64,000 bases of DNA from Oncomelania hupensis. Taxonomy: Eukaryota; Mollusca; Gastropoda; Littorinimorpha; Pomatiopsidae. The notes beneath the pieces are model-generated. The model saw nothing but the letters and a program-made list of their open reading frames with translations, did not search any database and was not told the origin of the DNA. A program made the position numbers and the translations under genes. Shown piece after piece: positions 35,316 to 46,827 of the stretch (position 1 is the first letter of the stretch; each line of letters starts with the position of its first letter). Where the stretch lies: NCBI GenBank assembly GCA_036898135.1, contig CM072512.1, positions 25,301,839 to 25,365,838 on the forward strand, written 5' to 3'.

Positions 35316-35800
35316 CAGATGGTATAAAGCTGAAATCAGTACGGGGTGATGGCTTGGATCTGTGGTTGCGGATGACTCTTTGGTGTGTGAATCTGCCTTT
35401 TATTTGGGTTCAACGACATGCATGCGAGTCTTGACTCCATATATTTAACAGTGGAGAGCGACACCTCTCACGCATTGACAGAATATCTACCGAGGCATTT
35501 CTAGCGGGATACCCGTGTCAGGGATTATAGCCATGTGTTCCCGTCAAACAGACGACGAGGTTGGAGAGTCAGGCAGGCAGTCAAACGTACCGTACCGTTT
35601 ACTCTTCATTATCCGCGAGGGTCAGACAACACTACATGCCGATGTTCAGAGACTTGCCACTGCTGCAGAGTATCTACCCTTCATAGTGACATAACTATCC
35701 CTATTAGTTGACAGAAACCTTTGGAGGGTTACATAGATTTTGGCCAGGGTCGTCATGACTTGTGGATAGATGTTGATGGTATATCTTCATTATTATTTAA
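35316..35800. other. unassigned sequence
   Basis: No gene or repeat recognised. Confidence 0.4.
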
Positions 35801-35851
35801 AAACAACAACAACAACAACAACAACAAAAACAACAACAACAACAACAACAA
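35801..35851. repeat. (CAA)n microsatellite
   Basis: About 16 CAA units with one AAA interruption. Confidence 0.95.
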
Positions 35852-36138
35852 ACTACCGTGTGATGGCAAATCCAAAACAAGCCTAGTCCTGCGATGCTGG
35901 TTTTGAGTAAATTGATGCTTTGTGTACCACATTTCCTACTTGTCTGTTTGGAGTGTTTTGATGACTTGCTTGTTTTGTCTGGATCTCGCATTGTAAGAAT
36001 CCTTGGCTTTGAAAATGTACACTTTATTTACACTGATTACGATGCGTCTCTTCGTATTATCTATGCACCGGGATGCAAATAACGAATGTTTCACAAAATT
36101 TGGACTTATTTTAAATGTGTACCTTTCAGCAGTTTTAC

Positions 36139-36302
<164 letters not shown>

Positions 36303-37026
36303 GGTTACTACTAATAAAGTTCATTTTATGGCAGTTTTGCCTAAAACAATACGTTCCAATTCACCTTCCTTTGTTCATTTGAAAGGCTGGCTAGCTGGTT
36401 GGTTGCAGATGCAATGCAGCTTTAATTAAAATTGAGTGAAAAGTTAGCCTAAAACTTCATAAATAGTTGGCATTTTTAGGATCTGAATTTTATCTTCGAT
36501 TAGAGCCACATAATTATACTCTTCCGTGGATCAGACAAGGACGCATGGCGTGTCGTGACCTCTATGACCTTGTGCACTGCGCACCCTTGTCACACGGCGG
36601 GTAGCAGCGAAAAAAAAAAGACAAGCTAATGCAGTTGCTGTGGGTTGATGATGACGACGTCAGCAGACGCTGTTCTGTGGTAAGCCCCCTCATTGACGTT
36701 GCTGCGACTGAGGCAAGTTTCTATAATGAGTTCAGGTAGTTTAGTCCGAGATAACAGAGAAAGAATGACAGTTTTGAAGAACACAAAGAGTATAGGGACA
36801 TAATAATTTATGGATATAAAATAGGTGTCCACGTGACCTTTCTGTCGTTGGGGAGGGAAGCTATTGGAACCTCCCTTTTCTCTTGGCAAGCTTAATAAGG
36901 GCGGCGCTTATCTCCTCTCCCTCGCTGCTTTGCCTTCCCCGGCTCCAAACAGATCCAGGTGCCCATTCACAGCTGGGTAGACTGGGGGTGCTTTGTGCGC
37001 TTTTTTCAATCTTTTGGTATCGTTTG
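36303..37026. other. unassigned sequence
   Basis: No gene recognised. The overlapping frames at 36861-37194 cross the 5S-like segment and are not treated as coding. Confidence 0.4.
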
Positions 37027-37096
37027 GTGGTTGTCTTCCAAGCACGGTCACCCATCCAAGCCCAAGTTACTAACCCGTCTCGACGTAGCTTAACAC
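37027..37096 (-). rRNA. 5S rRNA-like segment (degenerate, partial)
   Basis: On the minus strand it reads GTTAAGCTACGTCGAGAC, GGTTAGTAACTTGG, then GGATGGGTGACC and TGCTTGGAA. These follow, in order, the 3' two-thirds of animal 5S rRNA, including the internal control region, with a ~6-bp insertion before GGATGGG. The 5' third is not recognisable. It is a 5S pseudogene or the head of a 5S-derived SINE, not an intact 5S gene. Confidence 0.55.
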
Positions 37097-37874
37097 GAAA
37101 CATTTCTAGCGTGTGCCAAAACCATGGCACTGCTGCGCCACCCAACATGAACACTCAGGAAAGCAATTCCATTTTTGTCACACACAACAATTAAAGAGAA
37201 GATCGTTACATTCTCATAGAGGGCATGCCACGTTGCGCCACATCTTCTGTGTGAATTTTGAATGTCAGGCGTCCTTTGATTGCGGGATTGCTAGCCACAC
37301 AAACAAACACATCGTGAAAAAAGGTCATCAAGACCCCAAATGCAGATTTTTTCCAAAATAAGCCTCGCTAGACTTTGCTTTTGTTTTGCCATCTCACGGC
37401 GGAATAACTCGTCTGTAGCTTTGTCTTTCTAGAATGACTCTTTGAACAGTTCCACCCTTTCTCAATGCCCCCCCTTCCCCTCTTGCTCCTTCCCCTCTTT
37501 CCCACATCCCCCATCCCCCCACACATTTATCATGAGACCACAGCTTATTTAGATGTTGTCGGGAATTGTACCTGCAATAGAATTATGTCATGGGCCGGAG
37601 CGAGACATGTTGTATCAGGATAAGCCTAAATGCATTAGCCTACATTTCTTTTCACTTAGCAACCATCTTTGCACTTGCACACGCATCATCTGTTTATCTT
37701 GCTTTAAACTAAAGGGTACATCGGCACCTGCTCATCAGTTTAAAGTGTGTTTGAGTTCGAGATCACAATTGCGATTAAAAAATTAATTAATTAAAATGCC
37801 AAATTCAGCCTAAGAGATGTGCCTATTATATATTAATACATTGTGTGTGTGTCTGTGTGTGTATGAATGTTTTA
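37097..37874. other. unassigned sequence
   Basis: C-rich patch at 37459-37522. No gene recognised. Confidence 0.4.
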
Positions 37875-38260
37875 TACAGATGCACAATTAGAATCTAGAG
37901 GTTGCGTTCGAGCGTTCTGAAAATCGTCTGCTAGAAGAACTTGGAGAGAGGTTTACCTCCCTTTAGAAGACCTATGTAGGTAGGCACACAAAAAGTAAAA
38001 TAAAATAAATCAGCGGAGCGTGACCAACATGCTTCAGAACGTTGGCTGTGGATTATAAAGGGGAGGTGATTGTGTGCTTGGGGTATCGGGTGACGTTTGA
38101 TGGATGAATCAAAAACCCCTTAGGTAAACGTAATCGAGGAATTTAATCCGAATGTCTTGTTAAGTTGCTTTAAACTTTCTTGGGGAGAGCTTTCGCCTCA
38201 ATGATATGGATTAATAAATTCTTCTAAGACATACTATTTTGTTAAATGTTGTGTTTTGTA
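37875..38260 (+). repeat. unclassified interspersed repeat R3, copy
   Basis: It shares AGAATCTA, CGAGCGTTCTGA, CAGCGGAGCGTGACCAACAT, TCTTGTTAAGTTG and GATTAATAAATTCTTCTA-type blocks with the copies at 21890 and 56930-57270. Diverged, with no coding. Confidence 0.55.
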
Positions 38261-38683
38261 AGACTCAGTCTTACTTTAATATTATTGCCCCCTTTATTTG
38301 CATCCGTACCCAGTAACCTTAAGACGATAAGCCAGTATACACTTGATAGAAGGTGTCTCCCATAAGCTGCAATAGTTTTGTTATCATTTAAAAGAAGAAA
38401 TCTCCTTATGTCTGGACTGTCTGATCCGAACTGAAGTTTCAGTGAAAAGAATGAGGGTTTAAAATAGATTCAACTTTACAAAAGCACATCCTGAGTGCAG
38501 TCTTTGTTTCTTAATCTTGTCTTATCTGGGCGACGTTGAAAACCTTTTTCATCCATTCATTGCTCCGACTTGGGATGAGGAATAGGTTCATTGGAGGGGG
38601 TAAGGGGGGTGGGTGAGAGAGAGAGAAGAACAAGACGAAATTGTTGATTGTAAATTAAATGCATGCGGAGGGGTGGTGTTGAA

Positions 38684-38684
<1 letters not shown>
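38261..38684. other. unassigned sequence
   Basis: No gene or repeat recognised. Confidence 0.4.
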
Positions 38685-38743
<59 letters not shown>

Positions 38744-38860
38744 ACCCCCCCCCCCCCCAAGAACAAATGAAGAATAACTTGCTGCTAAATGCAAAACCAA
38801 TATGCACGTGACCAGTATGTATGTATGTATGTATGTATGTATGTGTGTGTGTGTGGCTAG
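38685..38860. repeat. (GA)n, poly-C, (TATG)n and (GT)n tracts
   Basis: About 27 GA units (38685-38741), a C run (38743-38758), TATG units (38815-38842) and GT units to 38855. The last of these abuts the inverted-repeat element. Confidence 0.93.
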
Positions 38861-39114
38861 GTAGAAACGCCTTTATTCTGACATACACTTGAACCTCTAC
38901 ATGTACGCACTTTCTTTTGACGGACCCCGCTAATTTGACGTTAAAACAGTGTTCCGTTAGGGTTAGCGCTGTGTTAGGCTTAGGGTTAGGTTAAGGGTTA
39001 GGGTTTGGGTTAGGGTTAGAGTTAGGGTTAGCTTTAAAAAAATGGACAAATTTGTAAAAATGTCAAAGTAACGTATGCAGAGTTTCATGAAAGTCATCAC
39101 AACGGCGTTTCTAC
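38861..39114. mobile_element. MITE-like inverted-repeat element, copy 1, with TTAGGG tract
   Basis: The ends are GTAGAAACGCC and its exact reverse complement GGCGTTTCTAC. It shares CATACACTTGA-CTCTACATG, TTGACGGACCC, AAAACAGTGTTCCGTTAG and the right-hand GTTTCATGA block with 41536-41756. It carries 38956-39032, an interrupted TTAGGG array. GT or TG tracts flank both sides. Class unknown. Confidence 0.75.
38956..39032. repeat. interstitial TTAGGG-type array
   Basis: About ten TTAGGG-like units with variants (TTAGCG, TTAGGC, TTTGGG). This is the telomere motif of many animals, but it is short, degenerate and inside a small transposon, so it does not mark a chromosome end. Confidence 0.9.
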
Positions 39115-39116
39115 AC

Positions 39117-39124
39117 GGTTGTTG

Positions 39125-39158
<34 letters not shown>

Positions 39159-39160
39159 AG
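39117..39160. repeat. (GT)n microsatellite
   Basis: TTG units, then about 16 GT units, abutting the element's right end. Confidence 0.95.
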
Positions 39161-39299
39161 GTGTGTACGTACATGTTACTATTTTTGTATGTAGCGAAAC
39201 TGAGAAGAAAATGGGAGATAAGAGATAGGAAAGAACATCACCCAAACCGATAATCAACCTACATAGCTACATACGAAGCAAACGCACTTGGCAAAAGTA

Positions 39300-39972
<673 letters not shown>

Positions 39973-40015
39973 TCATTACATTACATTACATTACATTACA
40001 TTACATTACATTACA
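39973..40015. repeat. (ATTAC)n pentanucleotide repeat
   Basis: About eight ATTAC units directly abutting the conserved end of the ~550-bp element. Copy 1 has a single ATTAC-like unit at the matching place. Confidence 0.95.
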
Positions 40016-40603
40016 TAGTTATTGCTTTAGGTCCAGCGGACTCTACCGAGCCAAATCAGGACCGGAGAAGTGAAAGAGGATTCACCCCTGATCCGCATAA
40101 AAGATCTGCCGAAACAACCTTTGTGGTAACACTGAAGGCAATCTACCAACCGGTCACTTTACAATAAAGACATCCCACGCATGGGACGCTGAGGCTATAC
40201 TCTAATTTATCGAACCCCCGTTTACAAAAACAAAATAGAATACAAACATCATTATACAATATCAACAAAACACGTACATATAAATGCCTACATTTCTAAA
40301 TAATAACATCATAGGAAGCCCCAGTGACCATGTGGCAGAAAGCGTCCAATATTCCCAAGCTGATTCAACAGACCTCATACACAGATGAGGACTATTGTCC
40401 CGGAAGAGTTTTCAAGAAAAAAAAGAGGTAGGTGACTGGTCTAGCGAAGAAGAAGATAGTACAGTACAGTTAATTAATAGAGGTAAAAGGTAGGAATGAG
40501 AAAGAACAAAGGAGAAAGACAGCAACAGTGGGAATTTAAAGCATATATTTCCAGAAAGTTGGAATACTATTTATTCTGAAACCCCCGGCACTCCACGGGA
40601 GGG
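40013..40603 (+). mobile_element. ~550-bp unclassified microsatellite-associated element, copy 2
   Basis: Reverse complement of 11395-11950 with high identity. It begins at TTGCTTTAGGTCCAGCGGAC, passes GCCAAATCAGGACCGG, CATCCCACGCATGGGACGC, ACCCCCGTTTACAAAAAC and CCAAGCTGATTCAACAGACC, and ends at CCACGGGAG. It is slightly longer than copy 1 next to the conserved end. A G-run and GAT-rich sequence follow. No coding capacity. Confidence 0.82.
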
Positions 40604-41535
40604 GGGTAGGGGGGGGGGGAATAGTGGTGATCACGATGATGGTAATTATGATGATGATGATAATGATTAATATTTTAATAATGATTACAATTTTATTGTT
40701 GTTGTTTTTGAATCAATATTTATTAAGTTGTATTCATTGGTTAATTAATTAATGAAAATATAATAATAATATTGATGATCATAACGATGATGATGATGAT
40801 GACCGTGATGATGATAATGATGATAATGATGGGCATTGCTTTCATTCCATGCTATGTCAGCTTGTGCGATGCGCTCCAGAAGATGAATGATGACATAACA
40901 TAAATTACAATGCAAACAGAAAGAGACTGGAATGATGGATTGGTCCTCAGACTTAATAACATTTAATGAGACACGTATTGAGGAAACACATTCTTAAGGA
41001 CAGCATCCTTCTTCTCAGATTCGGAGAATTACTTCTGTTGTTTTTTTAATTGCCAAGTTCATTATTATTTTCAAGACCCTGTTGTAGCGGTATTGTAAGG
41101 AACGAGTGCATGAATGTGTAAGATCAGCATCCCTATTTCTAACACGATCATAAACGTTATACGTTCATTGCAATATTGGTAATATTAAAATTAATTACAG
41201 TCAATTCCTTGTTGTACAGTACATATAGTATAGGACTTTTGTCAACAAATAAAAGCATGCCTCATATAATAAAAATACCACCCTATTCCACCAGAGTCGT
41301 AAACGGACTTCACCACAGCTGGGTTACTATATAAAGAAATGAAGTTGTGTTAAGTCCTGTTGTACCTACACAAAACGATTGTGGTCTGTTCTTAGTGTGA
41401 ATGGATCTGTCAAATGACAAATTTTACTATAAATGTGTCATGCGGCTGTATGCGCGTTAGAAGTGAGAGAGAACTGGAAGCGATTAGTGTGTGTGGGTGT
41501 GGGTGTGTGTGTGTGTATGTGTGTGTTAGTGAGTA
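40604..41535. other. unassigned sequence with GAT-rich and GT-rich patches
   Basis: GAT/AAT-rich imperfect repeats at 40630-40830 and GT units at 41490-41526. No gene recognised. Confidence 0.45.
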
Positions 41536-41756
41536 TGTTTAGACGGCGTGTGACGTGGCATACACTTGAGAATCTACATGCGGTTTTTTGACAGACCCGG
41601 TTATGTCAAAACAGTGATCCGTTAGAGTTATTTTAAGAGCAAGTGTTAGGGTTAGCGTTAGATCACTTAAAGTACATACAAAATGGAGACGACAAATGAC
41701 CCATTGTCAACACAACGTAGGTGGCGTTTCATGAGTGTCACAACGCCGTCTAAACA
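41536..41756. mobile_element. MITE-like inverted-repeat element, copy 2
   Basis: The ends TGTTTAGACGGCG and CGCCGTCTAAACA are exact reverse complements, extended inward by GTGTGAC/GTCACA. The interior matches copy 1 but has only GTTAGGGTTAGCGTTAG in place of the array. GT tracts lie on both sides. No clear target duplication. Confidence 0.78.
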
Positions 41757-41789
41757 AAATATGTGTGTGTATGTGTGTGTGTGTGAAGA

Positions 41790-41975
41790 GTAACGTTGAA
41801 AGTATGTATGTATTATTGTTGGAAAATATGTTTTTTGTATTGGTTATATAGTAATTTTATGTGTTTTTTTCTGTTTGTTTTAAAACATTTTCTTTTTATT
41901 TCGTATTTGCTGAGACGCAATGTGCTGTATGAGTTCTCCATTGGAGTAATAAGGATTTGTTGACTTGACTTGACG
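41790..41975 (+). mobile_element. LINE 3' end fragment with (TTGAC)n tail
   Basis: CTCCATTGGAG stem, AATAA and TTGTTGACTTGACTTGACG, the same arrangement as the end of the LINE at 29270-29326. The coding part is missing. Confidence 0.55.
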
Positions 41976-42439
41976 TAGGCTTTACTGTAGTGCATGTAAA
42001 GAAATGTTAGACTTTTGCAGTTTCTTTTCCATAATAGTCTTCCTAGTGTCTGAAACAACCTTATTTAAAGGTTCTCCAGCTGTTTAATTGCGTTAAGTGT
42101 TGAACAGTGTGCTTTTCACAGTTTGGTGCAGGAAGCATTTACCGACAGCGAAAGTAAAACATCCGTCAGTTTGCCTCCATCATTAAAAGCTCTGGCCACG
42201 GGACGTTGTGTGAACTCCAAGGGGTCACCATGTTTCCCTAACCGTTCTTTTTTCTTTCTTTCTTTTCTTTTTGTTGATTTGAGCCAATTTAATTAAACCG
42301 AGTGATCTACATACTGCGTACTGACGAAGGATTACATTGCTTCGTACATGTAGTATATATTTGAAGGAAATCGGTTTTGTTATCAGTACTGTTGTTTAAA
42401 TTTAATTAGTTTTAAATACTCCTTAACTGTAATTCTTTT
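41976..42439. other. unassigned sequence
   Basis: No gene or repeat recognised. Confidence 0.4.
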
Positions 42440-42530
42440 TTTTTAACGGTCTATTGTCATTTAATTGTGAAAATGCTTTAAATAAATTGGATTGAATTGA
42501 ATTGTATTGATTTGAACTGATTAAATTCAT
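42440..42530 (+). mobile_element. LINE 3' end fragment with (TTGAA)n-type tail
   Basis: ATAAATTGGATTGAATTGAA followed by TTGTATTGATTTGAAC. Similar in form to the tail at 44790-44812. No coding part seen. Confidence 0.4.
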
Positions 42531-42754
42531 GATGATAATTGAAGGAGAAGAGGAGAATTTGAAACGGTGCTTTAGTTCTTGTTAATTTTATCACGTTATT
42601 TACGTTGGTATACTGCGATAAAATGGTATTATATTGCAGTGGCCTGTATCTAGGGTGGTGGCAGAGGGTGGCGGCAAACGTTCTTTTTGGCCATCCACCC
42701 CTCACCTCCCACCCCACCCCTCCCCAGTATTTTGGACGACGGCAAAGAGAGAAG

Positions 42755-43344
<590 letters not shown>

Positions 43345-43515
43345 TGCAAGCAAATATTTACTGGAAAAATTACAAAACATAGATAGTCGAGCAATTAAAG
43401 CCGCCTTAGGTGTTCCTGTTCATTCCAGTATGTTAAAATCGTATAAAGAAGCTTTTTTTTAAAAGTTTTTTTAGAACAACTAAAACTAAATGTCTCAAAG
43501 TATGTTATTAGAAGT

Positions 43516-44505
43516 TTGTCAGTGTCTAATTCAAATAGAAAAGAAATTCTAATAGACTGTAATTTGGATTACCCAAGTAAAGCAAGAGAAATTTCATACC
43601 TTCTACCTATTAGAAATTATGTTAGTGCTATTTTTGAAGCATGTTACATCAATTTAAATGGTATTAAAACGCCTCCATTAATTCCTACAATTCGTTCTTG
43701 GGAGCACTTAGGTACAAACATTGATATTGATTTGACTTTAACAAGAAAATCTAAAAATATCAATCAGTTGGTGAGTGAAGTTAGGGAGCATTTATCTACT
43801 ACATGCAAAAATCACTTTAAAATATACATGTATAATCGTGAGAAATTTTTTTATATTGGTAAAAATGTCTCAATATTTACAGCGGAGTTGTTTGCCATAC
43901 TAAAGGCATTGCAATATATTTCTGATTATCCTATTACGTTTTCCCAAATTTTATTATGTGTTGATTCCAAAGCTGCTCTTCATTCATTGCAAAAGTGGCA
44001 TTGTAAGAATCGTTCTGATTATTTATTTGAAATTAAAGCATTAATCCATATTTTGCGGACAAGAGGAACTGATGTATATTTTTGTTTGGTTCCATCCCAC
44101 AGTGGTCTCTTCTGGAACGAAAAAGTAGACATTCTGGCCAAGAACGGAGCACAGAAAATTAAATGCATATTTCAACATCCTGAACTTGAGCTCTCTGCTC
44201 ATGAAATGATATATGTAATTGAAAATTACACGCGTTCAGCTTTAAGTTGTGGAGCTCCAGACCTTTGTTCAAGACACATAAGTAGGATTATTCACAAACT
44301 GAGGGTGAATTCGTGGAATACCAAGTTTTCTAAGAATATTTTGTGTGTTTGCTCGCAACGATTAACTGTGGAACACACTGTACGACAGTGTCCTGTGTTG
44401 CTTAATACATATAAAGTTGTTGTTGTTGCATCAATTTTTATTCATCAGATTAACATAAGTTGTACTGATACATATAAAGAAAAACAAATAAAGAAAAACA
44501 TATAA
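43516..44505 (+). pseudogene. RNase H and C-terminal domain of I-type LINE, catalytic Asp missing
   Basis: The frame begins without ATG. RNase H signatures are the Glu in FTAELFAILKALQYI (Glu codon 43885), the Asp in LLCVDSKAALHSLQKW (43963), and the final Asp in SHSGLFWNEKVDILAKNGA (44128). The first motif, normally (Y)TDGS with a glycine-rich strand, should follow HFKIY near 43830. It is absent: HFKIYMYNREKFFYIGKN goes straight on. A deletion of about 15-25 residues removed the first catalytic Asp, so the domain should be inactive. Near the end a CVCSQRLTVEHTVRQCPVL knuckle is recognisable. Confidence 0.85.
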
Positions 44506-44534
44506 ACATATAAAAACATATAAACATATAAAAA

Positions 44535-44536
<2 letters not shown>

Positions 44537-44569
<33 letters not shown>
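44537..44569. repeat. (TA)n microsatellite
   Basis: About 15 TA units inside the 3' UTR of the I-type LINE, next to ACATATAAA repeats. Confidence 0.95.
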
Positions 44570-44571
<2 letters not shown>

Positions 44572-44812
44572 ATATAAAGAAAAACAAATAGTGATTGACA
44601 ACGACAAACCATTAGATTCTATATTACACCCATCATGTAATAGTTGACGTTGCTACGACTATTAGTGAATCTCTGATCAACAAATTGTTGTAGAATTTTA
44701 TTTTATTGTTTATTGTCCTTTGTGTTTGTTCGTCTGTGCGAGAGAAAGTGTTTTGGTCTAATATCACCCAGCAAGTGAAGAGACGTTAAATAAAAGAATT
44801 GAACTGAATTGA

Positions 44813-45222
44813 ATTGAATTCATTTAGTAGTCATAGCGAGAAGCACGCGTCGTCTTCTAGCTTAATTTCCTTCATACGGCCATGTTGGGGTCTTTGGGGA
44901 AACAACTATCGGGTCACAGTCATTTGGAAAGGTCAGTATTGTGATACACTGTATACAATCCTAAGTAAAATAGCACTTGAAGGCACCTTTAATAATAAGT
45001 TTAAAAACTTAGATAAAGGTACGAACCAGCTTAAATGTGTTCTGGTTTACTTTAATGATACCATGATTAGTAGCCTAATTGAGATTAAAAAAAATATATA
45101 ACTGGATTCTCTAATGTTCTTCTTCATTAACACACACACAAACACACACACACAATTTATGCCAAATTGGGGTTTTGGACAAAATGTAGTAATCGGAAAG
45201 CGGTTGTTGTTTTTGTTTTTTT
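44813..45222. other. unassigned sequence with an anonymous 95-codon frame
   Basis: A plus-strand frame (44814-45101) contains SFIRPCWGLWGNNYRVTVIW. It matches no family I know and lacks an ATG context. A good donor-like AAG|GTCAGT lies inside at about 44931. I do not call it a gene. Confidence 0.3.
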
Positions 45223-45309
45223 AATAATAATAATAATACAGTACATTTGTATCGCGCGGTACCTCGCAAACGGTAAGGAATGCGAGCTCGCCGCGCTTGA
45301 CAACACACG

Positions 45310-45384
45310 TGCAATCACACACACACACACACACCTACAAACACACACCTACACACACACACCTACACACACACACACACACAG
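45310..45384. repeat. (CA)n microsatellite
   Basis: CA units with regular CTA interruptions, inside the L2-like 3' UTR. Confidence 0.95.
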
Positions 45385-45559
45385 AGAGAACAGGTATAAA
45401 CTTATCGAATGGTTAAATAATTACAGTAAAAACACAGCCATGCAAAGCAAGAGATAATATGAATACCAAGAACCGAGCCGGTGCCGCCACCATCCATGAA
45501 CAGATGACGTGACTTGGTAAAAGATTACATATGGGGATGGAAGGGAGGGGGAGTGAAAA

Positions 45560-46030
45560 TTACTGAGTTTGCGTGTTAAAAAGGTGGGTCTTTAATTGGC
45601 GCTTGAAGGAAGAAAGTGATGGAGCATGTCGGAGTTGCATCGGTAGTGAGTTCCAGGCAGTTGCAGCAGAGAAAGAGAAAGATCGTTCACCATAGGTCTT
45701 TGAGTGAACACGGGGGATAGAAAGCAGTCTTGTATCAGAAGAAGAGCGGAGTTGTCTTGCAGGAGAGTAGACAGAGAGAAGGTCAGTAAAGTATGAAGGG
45801 GCAGAACCAGTGAAGAATTTGAAAACAATAGTTGAGAGCTTGTACAAGATGCGAGCTCGAACAGGGAGCCAATGAAGAGATCGGAGTAGAGGGGTGGCAT
45901 GGTCTCGTTTTTTGGCTTTAAGAACAAGGCGGGCGGCAGAGTTTTGGACGGAAGTATCAAAATAATGGAATTTGGTGAAAAAGGATAAGGAAAGGCTTAT
46001 GTGTTGTCCACCCTTGTTGGTCAGCAACAT
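45560..46030 (-). pseudogene. C-terminal domain of L2-like LINE polyprotein
   Basis: The frame contains QNSAARLVLKAKKRDHATPL, LRSLHWLPVRARILYKL, TGSAPSYFTDLL, RQLRSSSDTRLL and TYGERSFSFSAATAWNSLP. This conserved post-RT segment is seen in L2/CR1-group LINEs across metazoans. The frame is intact over ~125 residues to a stop near 45560. RT and endonuclease are lost. Confidence 0.9.
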
Positions 46031-46189
46031 TGATTGGCCGTAAGGGGTGGGTAGGGAAATAGAGTGAATAAAATCTCATCTGAGGGAATTACGAGAAGCC
46101 AGTTGATAGGCCTCAGCGTGATAGATGGATCATGAAAGGCAATTTGAACTGTGTTGTCAGCTTGATGTCAGGCGACACGAAGGTCGGAG

Positions 46190-46245
46190 ACATCTCAGAT
46201 GTGTGTGTGTGTTGGGGTGTGTGTGGGTGTGTGTGTGTGTGTTTG
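46190..46245. repeat. GT-rich microsatellite
   Basis: GT units with GGGT interruptions. Confidence 0.9.
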
Positions 46246-46374
46246 TCTCCTTCTCTGCCGTGACGCAATCTGTGGCGGTGTCAAATGTCGCACAGTGCAT
46301 GTTGTATCGACTTTCCCATGCACGTGTTTGCGTCTTCTTCATCAGCGCAGTGTAGAATTAGGATGAAAGGAAAG

Positions 46375-46470
46375 GAGAGAGAGGGAGGGTGGGGGGACCC
46401 TTGAGAAAGGGTGAAGGAGGGGGAGAGAGAGAAACAGACAGAAAGAGAGAGTGAGAAAGAAAAAAACGCA

Positions 46471-46553
<83 letters not shown>

Positions 46554-46660
46554 GAGTGAGACAGAGACAGACAGACAGAGACAGAGATGCACAATAGCAT
46601 TGGGAGTGGCGGATAGGGAGAGTGGAGAGAGAGAAAGAGAAACAGCAATGAGGAGAAAGA
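46375..46660. repeat. (GA)n tract with purine-rich flanks
   Basis: About 40 perfect GA units (46472-46551) inside a longer GA/CAGA-rich region. Confidence 0.95.
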
Positions 46661-46757
46661 GGGGAAAGACGAAGAAGAGGAAGATAATTATGAACTTCAT
46701 TATGCTAAGAACCTCTAAAATACAATATGGATTCATCTTACTCTGTTAAACACAACC

Positions 46758-46826
<69 letters not shown>

Positions 46827-46827
46827 T
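46758..46827. repeat. (CTA)n microsatellite
   Basis: About 22 perfect CTA units, 50 bp from the 3'-truncated end of RTE copy E. Confidence 0.97.

Larger units (their letters stand above)
43345..44812 (+). mobile_element. 5'-truncated I-type LINE with RNase H
   Basis: It starts in the RT thumb region (LEKLQNIDSRAIKAALGVPV at ~43360-43420), passes a frameshift near 43460, then the RNase H and C-terminal knuckle, a 3' UTR with a TA tract, and a (TTGAA)n tail at 44790-44812. RNase H after RT is typical of I-superfamily elements (I, R1, Nimb-like). Confidence 0.85.
45223..46100 (-). mobile_element. 5'-truncated L2-like LINE
   Basis: Minus-strand element with the coding C-terminus at 46030-45560 and a 3' UTR crossing a CA tract. 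The 3' end is GGTACCGCGCGATACAAATG followed by (ATT)n at 45223-45240. This GCGC-TATA-CAAATG plus ATT ending is characteristic of L2-type elements and resembles the tails of the SINEs here. Confidence 0.82.

Noticed and set aside
36861..37194. Minus-strand 97-aa protein (LRRDGLVTWAWMGDRAW)
   Set aside because: The central part is a translation of the 5S-rRNA-like segment.
38956..39032. Telomere or chromosome end
   Set aside because: The array is short, degenerate and contained in a small transposon with unique sequence on both sides.
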